64,000 nucleotides of DNA, from the NCBI RefSeq assembly GCF_933775445.1, contig NC_065878.1:13899395-13963394 (forward strand), written 5' to 3'. The position numbers and the translations under genes were made by a program. Shown one piece after another: positions 47,511 through 59,410 of this stretch (position 1 is the first letter of the stretch; each line of letters opens with the position of its first letter). The notes beneath the pieces are model-generated. The model was given only the letters and a program-made list of their open reading frames with translations. It had not been told where the DNA came from and made no database searches. This DNA comes from Argentina anserina (Eukaryota > Streptophyta > Magnoliopsida > Rosales > Rosaceae).

Positions 47511-48361
47511 TAAATACTAATCACTTAATTACTTTTCAGAAAATTACTTTTACAATTATTATGCGTAAATTACTTTTACAATGACTGTGCGTAAATTACT
47601 TTTACAATTACTAGACGTAATTTACTTTTATAATTATTGTACATAATTACTTTTTACATTTACCGTACAAAAATTACTTTTTATAAAAATTACTGTTTTG
47701 AAATCACTGTTTACGTGCCACCACGTGCGGCGACGCGTGGGGTTCACGCGCCACCTCCGGCAGTCGCGCGTAGCGCTCACGCGCTCCCCCCATAGTGGCA
47801 ACACGTGGAGCTCACGCGCCGCTCAAACCGGCGCGCGTGGCTTGCCCACCGCCGCCCTAAATCTCTCATTTCTTCTCCTCCTCCCTTCCACGGCCCAAAG
47901 CCGCCTCCCTACACCTCCACAACCGCCCACGCGCCACCTACAACCACTCCGCTCAAAACTCAACAAAATCATAAACATTCAACATGAAAGATGAAGAACA
48001 AGCAGTGGTGATCCCAACCATACCTTCAACGTAACCCAGATCGCTGGGGTTTGGCCGGAAAATCGCCGAAAAGTTCCAGAAATCCCAAATTCTTCTCTGA
48101 CGTCAAAACCTTCGATTGGAGCTCCAATTTCGTGCTATACACCACCCAAACGTCGATTAGCGAGGATCTATGGCTCCATTCACTGGCGGCGGAGTTGTTG
48201 CAAGGATCGCCTCTTGTCGGCGAAGCTTCTCGGCGGTGAGGGAGGACGCGTCTAGCTCGGAGAAGGGAGAGACCGAGCTTGCGAATGGGCCGGCGGTGAG
48301 AGACACACCGCCCAGAGGCGCGAGATCGGCGGCGAAAATGTTTCGAGAGGGAGGTCGGGTC

Positions 48362-48370
<9 letters not shown>

Positions 48371-48414
<44 letters not shown>
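48371..48414 (+). repeat. (AG)22 microsatellite
   Basis: A pure 44-base AG run in the leader-like part of the LTR. Open frames across it are low-complexity Arg-Glu runs. Confidence 0.95.
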
Positions 48415-48417
<3 letters not shown>

Positions 48418-48814
48418 CTACGGGGAGAGGAGAGAGAGAAGGGGAAAATGGTTTTTGTTTTTGGAAACCCTAATTCCCTAAAATTTCCTTTTATACTTCT
48501 TCTAAAATCGGAAACTAACTTCCGTCGCTAATAACTTCCACATACGACGTCCGATTAGAACGCGTGCGTGTCCACGAATTCGTATCGATAAGTTCTACAA
48601 CTTTCGTGAATGACGTTTTCAGAAACGAGCAACGTAGTAAAAGTCGACTCATGAGTCGTGGAAACGTAATGTTTTTCTAATTTAGATTTCCGAAAACAGT
48701 TCCGTTTTCGATTTGACATCGTCGTGAAGCGAAAAATGCGACTTATTAAATTTTCCAAATTTATTCAATTCTAAGAATTCATACAAATTGAACCCGAAAA
48801 ATCGGGTTATTACA

Positions 48815-49458
48815 AATCCAACATAACGCAATAAAAAAGAAAAACAAGTCTACATCTTGAATTTGAGCATGAATGATTGGAACAAAATGATTGAAATGTT
48901 CTGAAATCCCAAAAGTGGAATGGCCACCAAATGGGAATGCCAACTCCATTTGGAAACGATTATTTTCATTGCAATTGAAGCACTCTGACCTGATGTGGTA
49001 AAATTTTGCGCAATTTGAATCTTTCCTTCATCTTAGAGCCAAGAATAGCCCGAAAAAAAAAACTGTTGGAAGACTTCTGTTTTGGAGTCTTCAGCCACCT
49101 TTAGACATGGTTCAAAAACGTTCGTCCAACTGAAAAAGTTGTGAATCAAGTGTTTTCCATTGATAAGAAGTTATGCTAATGAACACATCTAAAGTTTGAA
49201 CAAATAATATCAGAAATTCAATTTAGACAATGATCAGACCAAAATGTCTGAACTACTTGACAGAGGCAAACATTCTATCTATACCAAAGGAAAACTGAGT
49301 TCAGCAAAGTAAAGCATATAGTCAGGCTTCCAATAAATTTGGAGATCCAATGAAAGCTAAACTAGTATAATTGCATTATAAAAAGTCAGCTTTGGGTTGC
49401 AATGCACAGGAGTTGTGTTTTTGAGGTTGCAAATGTTGGTTAAGATTCACGAAAATTA
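48815..49458. other. Intergenic
   Basis: AT-rich. No exon or repeat is recognised except the target copy ACGAAAATTA (49449-49458) of the next MITE. Confidence 0.55.
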
Positions 49459-49869
49459 CAGCCCTTCTTGGCTGCGGAGGTCCGCATTAAGATTTTGTTG
49501 CGGATTTCCATCTTTTTACCACTTTTTGATCAAATTTTCTCATCTCCACCGTCTAGTATCTAGATAATATTGTGTAGATCATCTCTGCAAAATGTCAGAC
49601 AATTTGGTAATCGTTAAGGCCCTCAAAATTGAGTTTTTCTGTTAAAAATATGAACGGTTCATGTTCGACAGAATTCGGTCCGTCCATTTGTTATTCGATT
49701 TTGAGGGCCTTAACGATTACCAAATTGGCTGAAATGTTGCAGAGATGATCTACACAATATTATCTAGATACTAGACGGTGGAGATGAGAAAAGTCAATCA
49801 AAAAGTGGTAAAAATATGGAAATCCGCACAAAAATCATTGGTGCAGACCTCCGTATTTGAGAAAATCCG
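49459..49869. mobile_element. Mutator-type MITE forming a long hairpin, 411 bp
   Basis: The two halves are inverted copies of each other for about 165 bases. For example, GTCTAGTATCTAGATAATAT on the left is mirrored as ATATTATCTAGATACTAGAC on the right. About 80 bases lie between the arms. A 10-bp target ACGAAAATTA flanks both sides (49449-49458 and 49870-49879), the length expected of Mutator-like elements. No coding. Confidence 0.88.
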
Positions 49870-49879
49870 ACGAAAATTA

Positions 49880-50453
49880 TATCTTTGCCACCCCTAACCC
49901 CTAAGTTGGTCCAAATGAAAGCTGATAACGAAGTGTTGTCATGCCAATATCTTCCAAGTTTATGATAACTTGGGATAAAGACCAGTTGCTGACACATACT
50001 ACAAATTTTATGATACCTTTGGAATGTTCATAGTCCAAACGAACACAAGGGCCAATATATAAGAAAATAACATAATATAAACTTTTACCTATTGATGTAT
50101 TAATCAGTGTTACGGAATGCATACCTTTGAGTAACAAAATAGGAATGACACTCCCAACTAGCTCCAACAGACCTTCCAGAGGTCACTGTACGCACGCACT
50201 AGGGATCTAGGGAGGGTTCCATCTAGGATGTGGGGGCAAATGCTTTGTACAAAGTTGAAAAATTGGGTTCAGCCAAACTATTTGTGAAAACTTCTGGACT
50301 GTGGTAACTCTAGGTAGTACTGGATGTAGGTTGACCAGCCTGGTACTTCAGACTCTCTGTAGTACATAAGAAACATCACAGCCTTTCATAACTGCATTGC
50401 CAATCATTCTTCTTCTCCCGTTCTCCCAATACATGCATACTAACAAAGACGCT
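49880..50453. other. Upstream of the DUF2921 fragment
   Basis: No gene is seen. It may contain the old promoter of the fragment that follows. Confidence 0.5.
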
Positions 50454-51010
50454 ATGAATATCCTCACAAAGCCAAAGCTTGTCATAATCTTCTGTGCTTT
50501 CACCTACCTCTCTTTAAACTTAATCTCATCCTCTGCTTCACACAATGAACTCGCTTATGCGGATCACTGTGCTTCAGTTGTTCCTAATTCAAACCCAAAA
50601 TTAGATCGAGAACTTCATCCCTTTCCTTTCAGCCATTCAGGTTATTACCACACTCCTGGTGACAATGCCAATAGTCCTAATGAAAACTTAACGTCTTACG
50701 AACAACAGGTTCTAAAATCAATTGAATTCCGCAAATTGTATATTAGAGCAACTGATGTGCAAGGCCTGTTCAAGTTAGGAGCAGTTCTTCATGTGGAAAA
50801 GGCGAGCATATTATACTATGTAGGAAACTCCAGCGGCAGCCTGCCTCAACATCCGGGCTACAGGAGTTTATCAAAAACAGCAAATCGAAGGCCTGTTAAC
50901 TTTGAACTTGACGGGTTCTGGTCAGAATCGTCTGGGAAGCTTTGTATGGTTGGTTATGGGCACAAGAAGTATGATCCAGATGAGCAACCCAGAATTGGTT
51001 TCATCAAAAC
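50454..51010 (+). pseudogene. DUF2921 family protein, N-terminal fragment
   Basis: The ATG at 50454 opens with a hydrophobic stretch (LVIIFCAFTYLSLNLISSSAS) that looks like a signal peptide. An upstream in-frame ATG at 50397 is less likely. YADHCASVVPNSN, PVNFELDGFWSESSGKLCMVG and the following region match the start of plant DUF2921 proteins, membrane proteins of unknown function usually around 900 residues. Similarity fades after about GFIKTIS near 51010. The open frame then drifts through low-complexity sequence into the promoter and first exon of the next gene. The rest of the protein, including its membrane segments, is absent. A truncated relic is likely. Confidence 0.7.
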
Positions 51011-51496
51011 CATCTCTCTCCCTCCCTCCCTCCTTGATTCCGATATGCACCCAACTAGGGCACAACAGCTCTCAAGCCTTCGACATGGAGAACCGAGGTA
51101 TATAGACTTCTTGACATGGGGAACGAATGGAGAGGGAATAGAAGAAGAGGAATTTTTCAGACCACCCTCTAAGGACCTCGGAGGTAATGGAAGCGAACAA
51201 CCCAACCGGGAAAAGAAGGGTGAAAACAACAACAACAGCAGTCCCTTTCTCTCTACACGGAACAAACAGCTGTCAAGAAAAGAACCAAAACACACCTGCA
51301 TCCCACAAAATACCCGCAAAGCCCAACCAAAAACCCGGCCCAATGGCATTTTTACAATTAGCTGCACCACCCTCCCATCCTTAATAGTTAGTAAATCATG
51401 GTCGCCGCACGATAGGTGTCTTATCCGAAAAAGAAAAAGAAAAAGAAAAAGAAAAAGACGAAACCGAAATCGGAGATCTTCGAAGCCCCTCGAGCC
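51011..51496 (+). promoter_or_regulatory. Upstream region of the RRM-kelch gene
   Basis: There is no recognisable gene. It includes a (GAAAAA)5 run at 51427-51456, probably in the 5' UTR. Confidence 0.45.
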
Positions 51497-53865
51497 ATGC
51501 CGTTTCCTCCCGACGACGATGAAATTCGCTCCATACGGATCCAAGGCTTGGCCCCGCTGATGAGTGCGAAATATCTCTTCCAGTGCTTCTATGACAACGC
51601 GGAGGTATATATTTAGGCTTGAATGCCTCTGATTTGCTTTTTCGAAAAAATTGTCTGATGATTACTTTGTTTTTGGTTTCCAAATTATAATATGTCTGAT
51701 GATTACTTTGCTTGGTACATTAGATTTTCACGAGAAATTATTTAACCCAAGATTGTTTGTTTGTATTATGTTAAACACCTTTTTTTGTGGTAGGTTTTGG
51801 CTGCAACAGTCCTGCGCGTAAACAATTTGATGGGAGATTGGGATTCTGATACGGTGAGATATATGGAGGTGGAACAGTGTGGTTTTGTCGAGTTTGCTTC
51901 TCACGGTATCGCTCAATCTGTCTTGACCTCCTACAATGGTGAGCTGATGCCCAACTACGATGATATACGATACTGCCTGAGCTGGGACACTCAAGGTTTC
52001 GGTACAAGGTGGCGTTTCGATCGTGCTTACCAGGATCGCTCTTTCTTTGGTTATAATTGGTCAGCACATGAATATGATGCCAAGGCAGTGATCAAGCTCT
52101 ACAAGGACTCCATACCATTGATCGATCTCGACAAGGACTCCACGTATGGAGTTGCTAAAAAGCGAGCTTCTGAAATCGAAGGTATGTATTCTAGAGTCCC
52201 AGTTAATACTGCATAGTGATCTATAGTAACACCTTGAGTTACTATGAGTATTGCATGCAAAAGTGTAGGTGTTTTGTGTTTAAATGACAATTTGACAATT
52301 CAATTGTTTGATAACCATGATGTAGAGTGATTTATTCTTTCAAATTATGCAGAGAGCTTTAGTGTGCATATGCAATCTTAAAACCCCATAGACCAGTGCT
52401 TATGTTGCTCATCTTGTGCAGCTGCCTATCCGAATACACGTTTGAAGCTTATAGACATTTCCCTCACTCAATATGCTGGACATCGTGAGCTTAGTTCTAT
52501 AATCCATCAGGTTGTTGATTCAGACCTTGTATTCTTCTTAGCTCTTCTTTGATGCATGCATGTTAACAGGTATTTTTTTGATTGACACAGTGGAATCAGG
52601 AACTGTATCCTATGGGGAACATCGGAATTTCTGATCTCCATTTTAATTGCATGTATTACGGTTATTCTAAGACAAAAGAGAAGGAGCTGTATTTATGCTT
52701 CAATGAAATCAGCCAGATCAATAAAGTTTGTTATGTCTTCCGCACCATCAAGTTGTCCGAGTTATTGGAATGTTTCTGTGAGTTTAACATCGGAACTAGA
52801 ACATTGACCAAGTGCAACTATTGCACCGCCAAACCAGAACATCAGTTGCGCCAGCGGGCTTGGATCTTTCCCTGGGAGGATGCTGCCAGCTGCGGCGGTG
52901 AGGAAGCAAAACTCCCAGCGTATATGGGTTGCTGTTCCTCCGGCTCCAGTATCTTCTTCGCCGGTGGCATGGTTCCACTTCCACCACCAGATCCAAAAAC
53001 AATAGGGGATTATGCGCCTAGTGGAGCTGTCTATAGTTTTACTCCAAAGTGTACTAGATGGCAAAGGCATGACTGGAGTTTCAAGAAGGAGAAGCCAAAT
53101 CCCCTGCTTTTTGAGGTGAACGGAAATTTATACTGTCTTGCACGTCAACCCATTGGTGGTCTTATTAAACATCCCACCTTCGAGGTATACAATAGCCGTT
53201 CTGGTGAATGTGAGGCTCTGCCAGATCCTCCATTTTACAAACTGGAGCGGGAACACTCTTTGTTCCCTGGGCCTCGTCTTAAGTTGTCTTGCACTATTGT
53301 TGGTACCAAAATCTTGATTTCGAGCAGGTTAGAATCATCTAACAGTCCCATTATGTGCTTTGACGTGAATGACAAGGAAAATAAATGGAGAGAGATGACT
53401 TCCTTGTTTGGTGGCAAGGGTTTTCCCTTTGATGGGAGGGCTTTAGTATTGGACGTGAACGATAATACACATGTCATGTTTTCCTTTCGTGAGTGTGAGA
53501 TATATGTATCTCTGCTACATTCACTTGATGAAGGTAGTATATGCATCTCTGAGGACAATCGTCTGCATGGTTGGTTCATGTTACAGGACTTGATGGGTGA
53601 CTTTGATGAACAGTCATACACCTTTGTTGATCTTGGAGATCAAAAGGTTGGCTTTATTTTGTGTGGGAACAGGTTATCAGCGGAAAAGTGGGATAATGAT
53701 ATGGATCCCTGCCGGAAGGCGCGTGCTCTTATAGTGGTAATTCATTATAAAGTGGTGGATTCAACTTGTCTGATCAACGACATCGTGGCATGTCGCACCT
53801 TTGATTACAATTGTCATTCCCCCAGCATCTATGGCAATAAATTGGTCGGTAGCTTTGTGGCCTAA
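51497..53865 (+). CDS. RRM-like domain fused to a kelch-like protein
   Basis: Four exons (51497-51604, 51794-52181, 52422-52510, 52591-53865) join in phase to give 619 residues with no stop. Residues about 10-95 resemble the first RRM of plant RBP45/47 oligouridylate-binding proteins. IRIQGLAPLMSAKYLFQCF fits the RNP2 strand and helix 1, and CGFVEFASHGIAQSVLTSYNGELMP fits RNP1 and helix 2. The aromatic residues of a working RRM are partly lost, so RNA binding is doubtful. From about residue 200 on, blocks such as SGAVYSFTPKCTRW, TFEVYNSRSGECEALPDPP and KLSCTIVGTKILISS look like kelch-type beta-propeller blades of the plant F-box/kelch group, but there is no F-box. It looks intact. Its function is unknown. 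Confidence 0.8.
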
Positions 53866-54584
53866 CCCAATCCAACCATGGTAATTCCTCCTCGTTTTAT
53901 CCAGTATTAACTCTATATATGGTGTGCTCTTTAACTTGTATGGAGTCTAGCTAGATGTTTCCTCATATCAGTCTTATGGAAGTAGTTGTGACCTAGGAGC
54001 AACCAGGCTGGTTTCTTCCGATTAAGACGGTTGAGGGAGGCACGCCTGCATGCGCAGCTGATTTTTCTTTGTTTTGTAACAAATTAATGACTGTTCTTTC
54101 TGTTATGAGTTTGGAAAAAAGATGGAAAGAGGTATTGGTTTGTTGCTTATGTAGGTGCATTTTGTCTGTGTTCACTTCAAACTAAAGCACAGAAGGTACA
54201 GATTTGTGGATCACCTCAACCCGTTTAGTTTTATATTATGAGCATATGGTGCATTCAAGGTACTTATAAGTAGGGTTCACAGAAGCTTGTTTATATACTG
54301 CATCACTGGCTTTCATCAAGTTTGATTCAGATAACCATTTACGATGGTGGTATTATTTATATGCCATAACTTTTGCTTTGATCCATTTGCAGGTTTTGAG
54401 GTGTGCAGATGAGAATTGCAGGCTTATGAAAATTGAAATCAGTTTGGTTGATATGTTTGGTCATATTTTGTTTTCCCCTTCTCTTGGAGAGGATAGCGGG
54501 TGAACTTGTAATATTTCGTAATGCAATGAGGACCTTCTATTATTCTCTTGGTCCATGAATACTATTAAGAATTAATTTTAATTC
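53866..54584 (+). other. 3' UTR and spacer after the RRM-kelch gene
   Basis: No further coding exon is seen. A possible 3' UTR intron could end at TTTGCAG near 54391. Confidence 0.5.
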
Positions 54585-54599
54585 TCTCCTAAACATTAT

Positions 54600-55769
54600 T
54601 TTTTTAGAAAGCCCATAACGGCAGCCCCGAAACCGTTACTATTACTAAAAACACATAATACCAGGTGAGGATATAGAACTTTAATTCCAAATTACATCAA
54701 TTCAATAGCTGAAATCATAGTAGAATTTTAAACTAAAATACTGATGTATTCTATCACACATCAATAGCAAAGAGTGCAACTTTGACAACTCTAATTGTTT
54801 TACAATTTTTGCGACATACTAGGAAGATATTGCTCATATGGAGCCATAAGTTCTTAATTTGAATAGTTTTCCTGTTATGTTGCCACCAAATATAAAATCC
54901 GATGATCCTGTTACTAGAAGGAAACGACCAATTGACAATGCAAGATACTTGTTGCCATCCTAGGACAAACACGGCACCGAAGGTGCTCATTTGGAGACTA
55001 TGCTCACCTCTACTACTCAAGAAATTGAAATAAACAAGACAAAGAAAAAGTAAATTACAAGAAACATAAATAATAAAAACTTGGGATACAAATCATACAA
55101 TTGAAGCTCAAATTATTTGCAAGAAAATCCCAGCCGCCGCTAGCCAGAATCTGCATCGGGGCAACCCTCGTACAATGGTCATCATCTCAATTCTCACCAT
55201 CTACTATGAAATAAAAATAACTAAATAACCAGCTAAAAATAATAACCCACCAAAGAAGGCCCAACAGCCTAGGACATCAGGCCACCAACCCGGCAAGATT
55301 ACCCGACTCGGAGACACACCACTAGTATTGTCGGAATTGCCTCGTAGATACCATTAGAGCCTATCATGTCATTGTACCAAAATCACCCACAGATCTTGGC
55401 GACAAGATCTCCCTCGTCTCTGATCGCAATAAGGAACCCGACACACACCGGGATCGAATACATCAGCCACCCTCAGATCTCCCCAACTCCAAAGGGGGGA
55501 AACACAACAGATTTCCACCTAGGCACCCATGAGCGGTCCTTCCAAACACCAAGACTCCCTCGCGTCGCCATCACCTTTCCTTGGATTGTTTCACATCTTT
55601 TGGAACCTGTGCTCAATCGTTGAGCCACTGCAAACCACGAGACTCGTCCGACCACACTCATCGCATGTGGCGAGGCCAAGAGGTTGTCGCAAGCATAGAG
55701 GCGTAGTTGAACAAGTAGAGATACTTTTAGGGTTTTAGAGAGAGTGGATCAAGTGATGTTTAAAAATAT
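54600..55769 (-). mobile_element. LINE-derived non-LTR insertion, about 1170 bp
   Basis: On the minus strand it ends in an A7 tail. A 15-base target flanks it with one mismatch: TCTCCTAAACATTAT at 54585-54599 and TCTCCTAAATATTAT at 55770-55784. It has only a short frame (minus strand, 55679-55473, MASPHAMSVVGRVSWFAVAQ...) and no reverse transcriptase. It may be an internally deleted L1 or another retroposed transcript. Confidence 0.7.
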
Positions 55770-55784
55770 TCTCCTAAATATTAT

Positions 55785-57430
55785 AGCAAAAAGCAGTCTA
55801 CTAGTTAAACTTTCACGCCGGCCCCTGCTCTCAATAGAAATCAATCAAGGACGGAAATAATGTGAAATCAATTTAGCTGTTGGAGCTTGTATTCGTTAGC
55901 ATTTACCTTATTTTTTTGGCAAATTATCTAAATTACCCTTGTGAGTTTTTTTTATCTCATTACTGAATCCATCTTTACTATTATTAAGTGAGCACCCAAG
56001 TATGGCAGCTAATTCTCTATCCCTAATTCTCTATTCTATACCATGTACCCCTATTACATTGTTGCATGTGGCACATAAAGACTACTCAGCTCCATAGCCT
56101 CTAACCTCTTGCTAACGGACTCCCACGGTCCCACCAACAATGTTAACCACAGTTACCTATAAAAATGAGATTTTGTGAGAATTATTGTTTGGACATCATT
56201 GACGCCTCGGCAGGGGTGTCAAGAGGTTGGACATTTTCACCAAATGAGATGGTGGTAACTAGTCATGGATTGAATATGCAGGAGCTAAATTGAAATTAGA
56301 GGAAGAACCCAACGATATCCTGATTCTTAAATGGATTGAACTCAATTAATGAGTTGTGAAGGAAACCAACTCCCTCTATCTCCCATTCCTATATATTTTA
56401 AGAAAACCAACTATAATCCATATTAGATTAGATTGTGGTAATATTGAATGAAGAGTAGTTTTAGAGATCGATGTTGTTATATTGGAAAGTGTCAGATTGT
56501 CAAGGAAGTATGTTGGGGCATAAACATTTTGGGAGAGAGATTGCCCAACAAAAATCTCACTCCTTTGGTTTTCGAGAAGCCCTAGACGCAACCATCATGA
56601 TAGATTTTGGGGAAGAGGTACCTGCAAAATAAAAAGACACTCTGACGCCTAAGTCAATGTCGATCTAAGCAAGGAGGTTTTTGTAGTGGGAGGTTTTTGT
56701 CGTAGTAAGGAGGAGAAGGTGTTTCACGTTCTCCACTTTATGATAATGCGTTAGTGGTTTTACTAACTTTTACTTTGTCAACTATCAAGTGTCCTTGGCC
56801 TTTAACCATATGATTCAGTCTAATAAGTAGAGGGCCCAAAGCTGAAAATTTATTCTTTCACAAAGTATGGCTGATCCGGATATTGTATTGAATAGTCAAG
56901 GTGCAAAGTGTTGCTGATTAGAATTGAAGAAGATGAAGGAAGTCCAATTCTATTGTGAACTGCAAAGTGAAGGCTTTTGATATGGAATTCTAGTTTTATT
57001 GGTTTTCTCGAGAAGACAAAGCAAAGTTAGAATTAAAAAGTAATAATTAAACGACAGTTTCCTTTGATATACCACATGTCAGTTTCATACTGGTATGTGA
57101 AATTACATATGTTAGATAGCTGGCTAAGAGGGTGTGAGGCTGAGTAAGAACAAATGCCAAATATCATAATTTCATAGGGGTATAGAGAAGATAATAGAGG
57201 ATTAGCTACCCCAAACTACCACCAATATAAGAACTTTCGAAAACATTAATTTCATATATTACACTGACAAGCAAATAAATAGGGGTATTACGGTTAAAAT
57301 ATTAATATTTTTTTATAAATAAACCACTAATTTCTTCACATTAATAACCGAAAATTTCCCACACCCATACGATCATTAGGATGTGTGTAGTTTCTAGTAA
57401 GATGTAATTCTAGCAATTAAAAATGCCATA
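55785..57430. other. Intergenic, no gene recognised
   Basis: AT-rich sequence with only small, unsupported frames on both strands. No element ends are seen. Confidence 0.5.
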
Positions 57431-58990
57431 TCACTAATTTACAAGCTAGACAAAAATGTAGTTCATCGTCCCCTCCCCGGCAGCAAGCTTATCGCCCTCG
57501 ATAGACAGGCCTTGGCGACTCCATGTTGGTTGCTTACAAGTCTAGTTCCTCAGTTCATATAGGATCGAGGATATCGTACGTGACTGCTAGGAAGAAAGAA
57601 ACTGCGCTGGTCAATTGTGCTTCACTTGAATGAGATTTGCGTTGTAGGTGTGGCAGTTGTTATGCGACGTCGAAGTAGTTATAGGGCGGCTTGGATCAGA
57701 TATATCTAATTGGACTTGGGTTATGTTTCGGTGTTTCCTCAACTCGATCGGTGGAACTACTACTATGCTAGGATCAATGTTCATTTGTGTAGCAGAAGGA
57801 TGCGAATGGGCGGCGGCCGCAACGCATTAGGTGGTATTACAGGAGCTAAATCCGGGCGATCGAGCTTCTCGTAGCCTTGTATTCCGGTGTGTCAGCTCAA
57901 TGAGACCTACGCAATGAGTCAAAGTCAAAGGGTCAACGGTGCGCCGGCCTTCGACCCTCCGAAGCTTAAGTTAATTCAAGTTCGAGAGTTAAGGACTTAG
58001 GAAAATGTTATCTCCTTTAGGTGGTTAAGGAAGCCTATTTATAGGTGCACTGAAGAATGTGTCTGGCTCTTCTCTCGATGTGGGAATGTGTACCAGTACA
58101 TTGTATCTATCTCTAAAGGCGATTCACTATGCGTGGCGCCAATGTCGATACCCAAGCAAGCAGAGGGGTTGCCGAGCGAGCATGTCTGCCTGTTGGGTCT
58201 TCCAGGTCTCCGGCCATCGGTCATCGGTCTGGTGACCGGAGAAAGAGGATATTAAGCCGGAGATCACTATATCTGGCGTAAATATCCGAGTTCAAATTAC
58301 TTGGGACCTGAGCCGGCCTATTTGTGTCCATGGAGAATGATTTAGGACCCCGGGGCTAGGTACATGTGTTATCTAGCGCACTCAAGGCGTCCATGAATCT
58401 AGCATGACCTAGGTATGTCGGGGTCAGGTTCGAGACTAGGACCCCAAGTGCCGACCGCCCGGTCGGGTGCCAACTATATAGGGAACCCATGGATTTGGTC
58501 AAGGACCTCCGTATGGAGTGTAGCCTAGGGCTTCGAGAGTGGCCGGGACCTCAATGTTAAACAAAGGTTAACTAACAAACGCAGTTAGGCACATGGGTTA
58601 ACTAACATCGGAACGTCACTAGACCTGGAGTGACCTAGGATCTCGAGGTTAGGCTCGCGGGTTAACTAACACATTCAAACCATCTATGGATCTAGAGATT
58701 GGCCCAGGTCGGAGATTTGCTTTATTCTTGAGTTATATGGCGAGTCCCCAAAGTCCCTATTCAAGGAATGTCCTCTATTGCAACAGCCGAAGTCTCCCGG
58801 TGCGAGTGGCAAACTCACCCCGAGGGCTAGGCCAATTAATGCAAGGGATAAACGTGTGTCCCTCAAGGACGTGAAGCGATGGTGACGTGAGGCGATGGGG
58901 AGGGTAACCGAGGCGGTTTTACGGTAGTGGGGCACGTGGCGATCATCCGACAGCTGGGGGCATTTTTTGTCGACGATCGGGATCATCTAT
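57431..58990 (+). other. GC-richer repeat region upstream of the transposon gene
   Basis: This is clearly richer in G+C than its neighbours. GGTTAACTAAC recurs at 58566, 58596 and 58660. It is probably the promoter-bearing part or LTR of the element below, but I cannot set its ends. Confidence 0.45.
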
Positions 58991-58996
58991 AGCGGC

Positions 58997-59004
58997 TATA
59001 TATA
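58997..59004 (+). promoter_or_regulatory. TATA box of the decayed transposon gene
   Basis: TATATATA lies about 30 bases before a likely transcript start and 400 bases before the ATG at 59411. Confidence 0.5.
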
Positions 59005-59410
59005 GAAGGGTTGAATTGTTGGTTCTCATTTGCGAAACGTTTTGAGGCAAAAAAGGAGAGAAAGAGAAGAAATACCGATGATTGTGATCGGAAAAGAGTA
59101 GGTATCATCGCGTTTGCAACCAAGGGAAACGCTACGTTATTTCATCCAGTACAACCGAAGGTATCGCTCTCGTTTCTTTACTCTGTTTTCTGGTTTGGGA
59201 GAAATTGGATGATATGTGTTGTAGCAAATAGGAAAGTCAGCCGAAGTTGTTGGGAGTTGCAGATCTAAGGATTTGTGCTCAGATTCGCCGGCTTCCAACA
59301 CGCTGGAGTGGGCTGTAATGTGGGGAAAGTCCAGTTCGGGAGGTGTGCTACATATGGGCGACATGGGGTCATCTAGTAACCCGCTCGGTCTTTTTTTGTA
59401 GGGCATTCAA

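Larger units (their letters stand above)
46163..48814 (+). mobile_element. Solo LTR of family A, 2652 bp, unmatched flanks
   Basis: It runs from TGTCACGACCCCG to CGGGTTATTACA. It shares with its relatives the CCGGGATTACAAGCACAAAC box at 46469, TACCC-rich sequence, TACTGTTCACGTACG repeats, a GC-rich block (47705-48360) and the CGTGTCCACGAATTCGTATCG stretch. Flanks are AATTT on the left and AATCC on the right, not a perfect target duplication. There are no internal genes. Confidence 0.85.

Noticed and set aside
47698..48481. Open frames across the GC-rich block and (AG)22 run
   Set aside because: Low complexity (Arg-Glu runs) and not conserved in sister LTRs.
51416..51496. Upstream ATG with a lysine run for the RRM-kelch gene
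   Set aside because: The run is a translated (GAAAAA)n microsatellite. The ATG at 51497 leads directly into the domain.
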